Source: Pseudomonadota bacterium | GTDB taxonomy: Bacteria; Pseudomonadota; Alphaproteobacteria; Sphingomonadales; Sphingomonadaceae | Reading direction: 5' to 3' | DNA: 5,899 nt | Assembly (NCBI GenBank): GCA_947474905.1 | Contig: CANJKQ010000078.1 | Location: forward strand, 1 to 5,899 | Part shown: positions 1 to 4,621 of the stretch, piece after piece | Numbering within the stretch: the stretch's first letter is position 1 | How the letters are laid out: every line of letters starts with the position of its first letter | Notes under the pieces: model-generated | What the model saw: the letters and a program-made list of their open reading frames with translations, nothing else | Database searches by the model: none | What the model was told of the DNA's origin: nothing | Program-made: the position numbers and the translations under genes

Positions 1-45
1 GCCGGCGCGGCGATCCATGGGCTGCTGGCGGGGCTGGCGGGCTAA
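1..45 (+). CDS. 3' end of an upstream gene (partial)
   Basis: Reading from base 1, 14 codons run open to a TAA stop and give AGAAIHGLLAGLAG, a small hydrophobic C-terminus. The stop lies 3 nt before the ATG of the membrane-protein gene at 49, the tight spacing expected inside an operon. Too little is visible to name the product. The frame is supported only by this spacing and by G/C-ending codons, so the call is tentative. Confidence 0.5.
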   Translation, partial: AGAAIHGLLAGLAG

Positions 46-48
46 GCC

Positions 49-1182
49 ATGCAGGCAGCGGCGGCACGACCGATCTGGCTTACGTCGCCAAGCCGCTTTG
101 CCCGCCTGTCGCCGCGCACCGCACGGTGGTGGGCGGCGGCCTTCGCGCTGCTGCTGATCGCCTCGCTCAGCGCCGTCATTGCGCCAGGCCCGCCACCCGC
201 CAGCCATGATCCCGCTTCCGCCGCCAGCGACCGGGCCGACGTGCTGCTCTATCAGCATGTCGCGGCGGGTGTCCGTGGTGGCGGCAACTACTATGCCGTC
301 GCCGCCGCAGCACAACGACGGGAGGGCTATCCCGTCCGCCCGTTCGTGACCATGCGGCTGCCCACTCTGGCGCTGATCCAGGCGTGGCTGCCGCTGCCGG
401 TGACGCTGGCGCTGCTCTGGGCGCTGGCGGGCGGCGCGCTCTATGCCTGGTATGTCCGGCTGAGCGCGGTGCTGACCCGTCCGGCGCCGCGACTGATCGC
501 GGTGGGGCTGGCGGTGCTGGGCGGCATGATCTGCACCTGGCCCGAGCTGGCGGCGTTCCACGAAATCTGGGCGGGGCTGCTGGTCGCGCTGTCGCTGGCC
601 TTGTGGCGGCCAGCCGATTGGGTGCCCGCCGCCGGGGTCGCTGCCTGTGCCATGCTGATCCGGGAGACGGCAGCTGCCTATGCCATCACCATGGCGGCGA
701 TGGCCTGGGCATCGGGCAATCGGCGGGAAGCATGGGGCTGGGGCGCGGCGCTGGGGCTGCTCGCCATGGCGGTTGTGGCGCATATTTATGGCTGGGAACA
801 TGTGGTCCGGCCCGATGACCCGACCGGTCCGGGCTGGAGCGCGCTGCTGGGCTTTGGCTTTTTCGTGAAGACGGTGACCTTGCTGACCGGGCTGTTCGTC
901 CTGCCGCCGGTGCTGGGCGCGGCGCTGGTGGGTTTTGCCATGATCGGCTGGGCGAGCTGGCGCGATCCGCTGGCGGTGCGGGTGGTGGCGGTCATCGTGG
1001 TCTATGCCCTTATCGTCAGCCTGTTCTGTCGCCCCGATACCTATTATTGGAGCCTGATGGTTGCCCCCGTCACCCTGATCGGCCTGGTCTTTGCGCCCGA
1101 TGGGCTGCGCGATCTGTGGACCAGCCTGCGCGACCGGCGCCGCGTCATCGTCACCCGCACCGCACTGAAGGACGGGCAATGA
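49..1182 (+). CDS. polytopic membrane protein, GT-C glycosyltransferase-like
   Basis: This is a 377-residue integral membrane protein. A basic N-terminus precedes a first membrane segment at about 26-46. A roughly 65-residue, probably extracytoplasmic loop follows, and then about nine more hydrophobic segments between residues 113 and 350 (for example 113-137, 148-167, 229-247, 265-303, 308-327, 332-349). The tail is basic and probably cytoplasmic. The first loop carries Asp54, Asp61 and Asp64, then LYQH, GGGNYY and a YPVRPF stretch. This layout (acidic residues after TM1, then YY and P.RPF) resembles GT-C fold lipid-linked-sugar glycosyltransferases such as the GT87/DUF2029 group. A polyprenyl-phosphate-sugar transferase in the inner membrane is therefore a reasonable guess, but no diagnostic catalytic motif was confirmed. 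The start follows the upstream stop by 3 nt with only a weak GCGGG before it. The stop overlaps the coaC start as ATGA, implying translational coupling. Confidence 0.75.
   Translation: MQAAAARPIWLTSPSRFARLSPRTARWWAAAFALLLIASLSAVIAPGPPPASHDPASAASDRADVLLYQHVAAGVRGGGNYYAVAAAAQRREGYPVRPFVTMRLPTLALIQAWLPLPVTLALLWALAGGALYAWYVRLSAVLTRPAPRLIAVGLAVLGGMICTWPELAAFHEIWAGLLVALSLALWRPADWVPAAGVAACAMLIRETAAAYAITMAAMAWASGNRREAWGWGAALGLLAMAVVAHIYGWEHVVRPDDPTGPGWSALLGFGFFVKTVTLLTGLFVLPPVLGAALVGFAMIGWASWRDPLAVRVVAVIVVYALIVSLFCRPDTYYWSLMVAPVTLIGLVFAPDGLRDLWTSLRDRRRVIVTRTALKDGQ
1167..1172 (+). promoter_or_regulatory. Shine-Dalgarno of coaC
   Basis: GAAGGA lies 6 nt before the ATG at 1179, inside the end of the membrane-protein gene. 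It fixes the coaC start at 1179 rather than at the longer in-frame opening that begins at 1047. Confidence 0.75.
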
Positions 1183-1712
1183 AGCGCATCCTGCTCATCG
1201 TCGGCGGCGGCATCGCGGCGTACAAAGCGTGCGAGCTGATCCGGCTGTGCCGCAAGGCCGATATCGCCGTGCGCTGCGTGCTCACCGCTGGTGGCGCGCA
1301 CTTCGTGACGCCGATGACGCTGGCGGCGCTGTCCGAACACCCCGTCCATACCAGCCTGTGGGACCTGAAGGACGAGGCCGAGATGGGCCATATCCAGCTG
1401 AGCCGCGAGGCCGATCTGGTCGTCGTCGCGCCCGCCACGGCGGACCTGATGGCCAAGATGGCCGCCGGCATCGCCGACGATCTGGCCACCACCCTGCTGC
1501 TCGCGACCGACAAGCCCGTGCTCGCCGCGCCCGCGATGAACGTGCGGATGTGGCAGCACCCGGCGACCCGCCGCAACGTCGCCACGCTGCGCGGCGACGG
1601 CATCACCGTGATCGAGCCCGACGAAGGCCCGATGGCGTGCGGCGAATTCGGCCCCGGCCGCTTGCCCGAACCCGCCGCGATCCTCGCCGCGATCGAGGCG
1701 GCGCTTGGCTGA
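1179..1712 (+). CDS. coaC: phosphopantothenoylcysteine decarboxylase (CoaC domain as separate protein)
   Basis: CoaC is an FMN-dependent decarboxylase that turns 4'-phosphopantothenoylcysteine into 4'-phosphopantetheine, a step of cytosolic coenzyme A synthesis. The 177 residues form a complete HFCD-family flavoprotein. GGGIAAYK (9-16) begins the Rossmann-like fold. The active-site His71 lies in MGHIQLS. PATADL (85-90) matches the PASANT-type element. PAMNVRMW (118-125) contains the conserved Asn121. ACGEFGPGRL (153-162) carries the reducing Cys154. These match His75, Asn125 and Cys158 of E. coli CoaBC by family knowledge. The start is set by a strong GAAGGA and by the 4-nt overlap with the preceding gene. 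The protein stops where E. coli CoaBC continues into its ligase domain, and coaB follows with an 8-nt overlap in the next frame. The split may be natural or a one-base frameshift. Confidence 0.93.
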   Translation: MKRILLIVGGGIAAYKACELIRLCRKADIAVRCVLTAGGAHFVTPMTLAALSEHPVHTSLWDLKDEAEMGHIQLSREADLVVVAPATADLMAKMAAGIADDLATTLLLATDKPVLAAPAMNVRMWQHPATRRNVATLRGDGITVIEPDEGPMACGEFGPGRLPEPAAILAAIEAALG

Positions 1713-2355
1713 GGCGGGGCCGCTCGCCGGCCGCCACATCATCGTCACCGCCGGGCCGACGCACGAGCCGATCGACCCGGTGCGGTATCTCGCCAATCGC
1801 TCCTCGGGCAAGCAGGGCTTTGCCATCGCGGCGGCACTGGCCGCGCGTGGCGCACGAGTGACGTTGATCGCCGGCCCGGTGACGCTGCCCACCCCGGCGG
1901 GCGTGACCCGCATCGATGTCGAGACCGCGCTCGACATGGCCGCGGCCGTCGACGCCGCGCTCCCCGCCGACGCCGCCGTGATGGTCGCCGCCGTCGCCGA
2001 CTGGCGCGTCGCCCCGGCAGCGCAGAAGCTCAAGAAAAGCCCCGCTGGCCCGCCGACGCTGGCGCTGGTCGAGAACCCCGACATCCTCGCCACGCTCGCC
2101 ACCCGCGCCGATCGCCCCCGCCTCGTCATCGGTTTCGCGGCGGAGACCGAGCGGGTGATCGAGCATGCCATCGCCAAACGGCAGCGCAAGGGCGCGGACT
2201 GGATCGTCGCCAATGACGTGTCGGGCGATGTGATGGGCGGCGAGGCGAACAGCGTGCATCTGGTGACGGCGGACGGCGTGGAAAGCTGGGAGCGCCTGCC
2301 CAAGGACGCCGTCGCCGCGCGCCTGGCCGATCGTATCGCCGCCGCGCTGGGATAA
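1705..2355 (+). CDS. coaB: phosphopantothenate--cysteine ligase (CoaB domain as separate protein)
   Basis: CoaB uses a nucleotide triphosphate (CTP in the bacterial family) to join cysteine to 4'-phosphopantothenate, the step before CoaC. The 216 residues are a complete ligase domain. TAGPTHEPIDPVR (15-27) ends in Arg27 and is followed by NRSSGKQG (31-38) with Asn31; these correspond to Arg206 and Asn210 of E. coli CoaBC. KLKK (108-111) holds the lysine equivalent to Lys289, and NPDI (124-127), GFAAET (143-148) and AND (169-171) are family signatures. The apparent start is TTG at 1705, 6 nt after GAGG (1695-1698) and 8 nt inside coaC, so translation would be coupled. Removing one G near 1707-1708 would fuse the frames with a linker reading AALAEAGPLAGRHI. 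A true fused coaBC broken by one base is therefore an equal possibility. Function as a CoaB domain is secure; the start is not. Confidence 0.9.
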   Translation: MAEAGPLAGRHIIVTAGPTHEPIDPVRYLANRSSGKQGFAIAAALAARGARVTLIAGPVTLPTPAGVTRIDVETALDMAAAVDAALPADAAVMVAAVADWRVAPAAQKLKKSPAGPPTLALVENPDILATLATRADRPRLVIGFAAETERVIEHAIAKRQRKGADWIVANDVSGDVMGGEANSVHLVTADGVESWERLPKDAVAARLADRIAAALG

Positions 2356-2709
2356 GCGCCCCCCGGCACGCGCGGAGCGAATGTTCCCGTATGGTCGCAA
2401 TGACCAAGGGTGGTGACGGCGACCCGACCCGCTGCGCCGCCAACCCGACGCCGCCCCGCGACCTCCCTTCCCCGACCCCGAGTCGCCCGCCGCCCGGCGC
2501 GCCGAAGTTGACGAAGTTGACACTACGTCCCCCCTTGTGCCCCTCCTGTCGCGGTAAATGCAGTGCCGAAAGGTGGTGGAACAGGCCGGGACGCGCGCCA
2601 TCGGGGGAGGATGACATGGGTTGGCGGGGTAGGACAGGGGGCTAGGCTCTGGCCGGAGGCATGCTGGCAACAACCAGATGACCGGCCCGATCCACCATCG
2701 CCTATGTCA
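2356..2709. other. gene-free intergenic stretch
   Basis: No convincing coding region lies in these 354 bases. The open frames crossing it are low-complexity Pro/Arg/Gly shadows without ribosome binding sites. It lies between the stop of coaB on the plus strand and the stop of the 64-residue gene on the minus strand, so it should hold terminators for both. However, I found no strong stem followed by a T-run. Its most regular element is a tandem GAAGTTGAC pair at 2504-2521, listed separately. The start of the interval is strongly C-rich on the plus strand (2427-2500). Confidence 0.6.
2504..2521. repeat. tandem 9-bp direct repeat GAAGTTGAC x2
   Basis: Two perfect head-to-tail copies of GAAGTTGAC occupy 2504-2512 and 2513-2521. 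On the minus strand this reads as two GTCAACTTC units. Each unit contains TTGAC, so it could be a repeated protein-binding site, a -35-like element or part of a dispersed intergenic repeat. No matching -10 element sits at 16-18 bp downstream on the plus strand. Confidence 0.7.
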
Positions 2710-2904
2710 TCACCCCGGCGGCAAAGCGGGCTTGCTCTCCCGCGCCAGCCGCGCTTGCTCCGTGCGATCCTGCCGATCCGCCATTTCGTCCCAAGCCCGC
2801 GCCGAGCGCAAATTGCGCTCGCGAACATTTTCAAGCGGGGTCGCCTCGGCTTCTGCTGCGGCGCGCGCAGCATGGGCACGATAGATTTGGGCAAGCGTGC
2901 TCAT
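2710..2904 (-). CDS. 64-residue small protein, paralogue of the 87-residue minus-strand protein
   Basis: The function is not recognised. The protein is short, highly charged and Ala/Arg/Glu-rich, with no Cys, signal peptide or membrane segment. It is probably a helical cytosolic protein. Its core, TPLENVRERNLRSARAW (22-38) followed by MADR, looks like a conserved small-protein family that I associate with sphingomonads, though I cannot verify this here. Aligned from Met1 without gaps to the protein at 3720-3983, it shares 20 of 56 residues, including Pro23, Leu24, Val27, Arg28, Arg33, Trp38, Asp46, Arg47 and Glu49. The ATG at 2904 follows AAAGG by 8 nt on the minus strand. It lies 64 nt downstream of the csp stop on the same strand and may be co-transcribed with it, subject to the hairpin at 2924-2955. 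Codons strongly favour G/C in the third position. Confidence 0.8.
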   Translation of the reverse strand: MSTLAQIYRAHAARAAAEAEATPLENVRERNLRSARAWDEMADRQDRTEQARLARESKPALPPG

Positions 2905-2923
2905 TGGCTATACCTTTGCTCAA

Positions 2924-2955
2924 GCCCGGCGGCGCAACACTGGGCGCCGCCGGGC
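2924..2955 (-). terminator. strong hairpin between csp and the 64-residue gene (terminator or attenuator)
   Basis: A perfect 12-bp stem, GCCCGGCGGCGC (2924-2935) against GCGCCGCCGGGC (2944-2955), encloses an 8-nt loop. On the minus strand it begins 13 nt after the csp stop codon. It is followed by TTGAGC rather than a U-run, so it is not a textbook Rho-independent terminator. It could terminate partially, protect the csp 3' end, or lower expression of the downstream gene, whose Shine-Dalgarno lies only a few bases beyond the stem. Confidence 0.6.
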
Positions 2956-2968
2956 CTGCGCTGCACGA

Positions 2969-3181
2969 TCAGTCGGCAGCGGCGAGATTAACGGCCGAGG
3001 TCTTGCCGCGCCTGTCCTGTTCGAGATCGTAGGAAACGCGCTGATTCTGTTGAAGCGTCGTCATGCCGGCGCGCTCAACCGCGCTGATATGGACGAAGGC
3101 ATCGCCCGCGCCATTGTCCGGCGCGATGAAGCCATAGCCCTTTTCTTCGTTGAAAAACTTGACGGTTCCGATGGTACTCAT
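2969..3181 (-). CDS. cspA: CspA-family cold-shock protein
   Basis: This 70-residue single-domain cold-shock protein is a cytosolic beta-barrel (OB fold) that binds single-stranded RNA and DNA and acts as an RNA chaperone in translation and stress adaptation. The family signature is complete: GTVKFFNEEKGYGFI (5-19) contains RNP1 as KGYGFI, and AFVHIS (28-33) is RNP2. The usual C-terminal segment AVNLAAAD ends the protein, and the length equals that of typical CspA proteins. The ATG at 3181 is preceded by AAGGA with 7-nt spacing on the minus strand. The open frame extends further upstream, but that part is non-homologous leader. The leader has an inverted repeat covering the ribosome binding site (3190-3257), so post-transcriptional control is plausible. 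The gene is divergent from the small gene at 3414 and is followed by a strong hairpin and the 64-residue gene. Which csp paralogue it is, and whether cold induces it, cannot be told from sequence. Confidence 0.95.
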   Translation of the reverse strand: MSTIGTVKFFNEEKGYGFIAPDNGAGDAFVHISAVERAGMTTLQQNQRVSYDLEQDRRGKTSAVNLAAAD

Positions 3182-3189
3182 GGGATATT

Positions 3190-3257
3190 CCTTTTCCTTT
3201 GGGGGGCGAGCCGACAACCGGGCCGCCCGGTGCCGCTGTGCAGACTGAAGGAAAAGG
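3190..3257 (-). promoter_or_regulatory. csp 5' leader structure masking the Shine-Dalgarno
   Basis: A perfect 10-bp inverted repeat, CCTTTTCCTT (3190-3199) and AAGGAAAAGG (3248-3257), flanks 48 nt. In the csp mRNA the upstream arm reads CCUUUUCCUU and the downstream arm AAGGAAAAGG. The downstream arm contains the purine-rich ribosome binding sequence just before the AUG. The enclosed region has its own stem, ACCGGG/CCCGGU with a CGG loop. The leader could therefore fold with the Shine-Dalgarno paired and open under other conditions, as in RNA thermosensors. Pairing is seen in the sequence; a regulatory role is inferred. Confidence 0.5.
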
Positions 3258-3401
3258 GGGCCGCAAAGCTCCAAGAACCGTCGATTTGCGACTGTAGCAG
3301 CATAGAGATGGGGGCCGTGTCCGACGCATACAAGGGCGGTGGCATCGTTGGGCGAGTGGCATGTCGCTGCTCAGGCGCGCTATGGATGACCACTTTGCCG
3401 C

Positions 3402-3406
3402 AGGAG
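3402..3406 (+). promoter_or_regulatory. Shine-Dalgarno of the 87-residue plus-strand gene
   Basis: AGGAG lies 7 nt before the ATG at 3414 and decides that start in preference to overlapping plus-strand frames beginning at 2897 and 3361. Confidence 0.7.
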
Positions 3407-3413
3407 TTGCCCG

Positions 3414-3677
3414 ATGCCGACCCGCACGACCCGATCGACAATCACGTTCACCGCCGCCTTTCGGCTGGCCGCCGTCGGCGAAACGCTTCCGCCGGGGCGG
3501 TATGATGTCGACACCGACGAAGAGGAGATCGTCGGCAATAATCGCACGGTCTACCGGCGGACGGCCACGCTGCTCTATGTGCCGACGCGGTCGGGGTTAC
3601 GCGTCTGCACGGTCGATCCAGCCGACCTTGACGCCGCGCTGGCAGCGGACCGCCGACCGGGGAGCGATCAGGCTTGA
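3414..3677 (+). CDS. 87-residue conserved-looking small protein, function unknown
   Basis: The function is not recognised. The protein begins with a Thr/Arg-rich stretch, then TFTAAFRLAAVGETLPPGRYDVDTDEE (11-37), a Tyr-Arg-Arg centre (47-49) and a hydrophobic strand ATLLYVPT (51-58), and ends with a DPADLDAAL helix (68-76). The pattern FRL...LPPGRYDVDTDEE resembles a small alphaproteobacterial family that I recall as having a PAGxYxVxTDEE-type core. That is a memory of family character, not a search result. There is no signal peptide or membrane segment. A good AGGAG 7 nt upstream and G/C-rich third positions support it as real. It is transcribed away from csp, with 232 bp between the two starts holding both leaders, and its 3' end converges on the minus-strand gene ending at 3720. 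Confidence 0.8.
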   Translation: MPTRTTRSTITFTAAFRLAAVGETLPPGRYDVDTDEEEIVGNNRTVYRRTATLLYVPTRSGLRVCTVDPADLDAALAADRRPGSDQA

Positions 3678-3719
3678 TTGCCAAGGCGATCTGATGATCG
3701 GCGCGGCAAGCGATACGGT

Positions 3720-3983
3720 TTATCGGTCAGCCCGGTTTCGGTCGGGGTTTTCGCTGAGCAGATCGTCGCCAAACCGTACTAAAACGGCGCGTGTCGTCGC
3801 GGCTGGCACCGCATCCTGCCGCGCCGCCGTCCTTGCTTCGCGGCGATCGGCAAGACTGGCCTCTCTAGCCCAGGCGATAGCTGCCCTGGCGGCAACATCC
3901 CTGACACTGGGCAGCGGCGCGTTTAGCGAAACGTCTCGCTGGCGCGCTTCTTCGTCGCGGCAGAATTGGGCGGTAAGCGCCAT
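3720..3983 (-). CDS. 87-residue small protein, paralogue of the 64-residue protein
   Basis: The function is not recognised. It is an Arg/Ala/Asp-rich, probably soluble helical protein. The ATG at 3983 is chosen over the longer frame from 4061 because AAGGA lies 7 nt upstream of it. It also makes the N-terminus align without gaps with the 64-residue protein at 2710-2904: 20 of 56 residues match, including Ala5, Gln6, Arg9, Pro23, Leu24, Val27, Arg28, Arg33, Ala35, Ala37, Trp38, Asp46, Arg47 and Glu49. Beyond residue 56 it has a 31-residue extension, with VLVRFGDDLL at 67-76, that the shorter protein lacks. It has one Cys at position 8. A candidate promoter with a CATAAT -10 lies about 80 nt upstream, so it may be transcribed on its own. 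The gene upstream on the same strand ends 145 bp away. Confidence 0.75.
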   Translation of the reverse strand: MALTAQFCRDEEARQRDVSLNAPLPSVRDVAARAAIAWAREASLADRREARTAARQDAVPAATTRAVLVRFGDDLLSENPDRNRADR

Positions 3984-4060
3984 GTCAATGTCCTTCGTTG
4001 AATGAGGGTTCGGCAGGACGCACGCCGCAGAGCCCGTGCCTGCCAGCGTCGTCCTCCGCA

Positions 4061-4088
4061 ATTATGTGCGCGATCCGGTCGCCGGAAA
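4061..4088 (-). promoter_or_regulatory. candidate sigma70-type promoter for the 87-residue minus-strand gene
   Basis: On the minus strand, TTTCCG (plus positions 4083-4088) and CATAAT (plus positions 4061-4066) are 16 bp apart. The -10 matches TATAAT at five of six positions; the -35 is poor. The predicted transcript would start roughly 70 nt before the ATG at 3983. It is an A/T-rich island in GC-rich DNA, but short matches of this kind arise by chance. Confidence 0.3.
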
Positions 4089-4128
4089 GCCCCGCATCAA
4101 CCCCGGCTGGGGCAGCGGGCGACACGCA

Positions 4129-4404
4129 TCATTGGGTCGAGTAGCGCGGCCGGATCGGTCGGCGGGTCACCGGCCCGCGCAGGATGCTGGCCCCGAACAA
4201 GCGCTCCATCGCCCGGGCATCCTCGCTGCGCACGAACACCACGCGCGTGCCGCGCGGCACCAGCGGTTCTATCGTGCTGATCTCAGCGTGATGCTTGGCG
4301 GAGGTGGCGACCACATGGTCGATCGTCGCATCGACATTGAGCGCGCGCGACATCAGCACACGCCCCGTGACGCGCGCGTGGCCGGGCAGCACTTCAGAAA
4401 GCAA
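4129..4404 (-). CDS. 91-residue small protein, apparent frameshift at its 5' end
   Basis: The function is not recognised. The frame has very strong G/C third-position bias and a protein-like sequence: a central segment around SRALNVDATIDHVVAT (19-34), then RVVFVRSEDARAMERLFG (54-71) and a basic Pro/Arg tail. The apparent start is TTG at 4404 with no ribosome binding site; an internal ATG lies at 4353. A better start lies just upstream in another frame: ATG at 4430, preceded by GGTGGAG with 7-nt spacing to GGAG. It reads MAHHIDLSP before the frames diverge. Insertion of one base after the CC near 4405 would give a continuous 100-residue protein reading MAHHIDLSPLLSEVLPG. So the gene may be frameshifted in nature, wrong by one base in the assembly, or expressed from the weaker TTG. 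No membrane segment or signal peptide is seen. Confidence 0.65.
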   Translation of the reverse strand: MLSEVLPGHARVTGRVLMSRALNVDATIDHVVATSAKHHAEISTIEPLVPRGTRVVFVRSEDARAMERLFGASILRGPVTRRPIRPRYSTQ

Positions 4405-4437
4405 GGCGACAGATCAATATGGTGTGCCATGGACGTA

Positions 4438-4444
4438 CTCCACC
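4438..4444 (-). promoter_or_regulatory. Shine-Dalgarno of the probable original start of the 91-residue gene
   Basis: On the minus strand GGTGGAG ends 7 nt before an ATG whose first base is at 4430. This start is one base out of frame with the body of the gene at 4129-4404. A well-placed binding site joined to a short sensible peptide is the main evidence that a base is missing near 4405. Confidence 0.5.
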
Positions 4445-4621
4445 GGGAGAGCGGGAGCACGAAGCATCTCTCAGTCGCGCTGGTGCTCGGGATGCGTAGC
4501 GCGATACTGTCAATATGGGGCGGTGGCGTCGCGATTACTAGGGGTGGATCATCGGCGTCGCCCGGTCGGCCGATCGCCCCACCCCTTGCCCCCCGCCCCG
4601 CCGCGCTCTACCCCTTCTCCC

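Noticed and set aside
1690..1715. prfB-like programmed +1 frameshift at the coaC/coaB junction
   Set aside because: A CUU codon and a UGA are present, but a GGC codon separates them, so the CUU-UGA slip arrangement of prfB is not matched.
2578..2582. GGAAC as a possible EcfG general-stress promoter -35
   Set aside because: No CGTT-like -10 occurs at the required 16-18 bp spacing and no plus-strand gene follows.
1044..2673. Long minus-strand open frames (441 and 356 codons) opposite coaC and coaB
   Set aside because: They are antisense to two genes with complete catalytic motifs, have low-complexity Arg/Ala/Gly composition and resemble no protein family; high GC produces such shadows.
4441..4500. 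Possible tRNA or small structured RNA before dut
   Set aside because: Only a 6-bp GAGCAC/GTGCTC pairing is present; no cloverleaf, T-loop GTTC or other conserved tRNA positions.
4508..4513. TTGACA on the minus strand upstream of the 91-residue gene
   Set aside because: It is a perfect -35 hexamer, but no acceptable -10 element lies 16-18 bp downstream.
4414..4518. TCAATATGG direct repeat at 4414-4422 and 4510-4518 as target-site duplication of an insertion
   Set aside because: The 87 bp between the copies contain no inverted ends or mobile-element coding; a 9-bp match can occur by chance.
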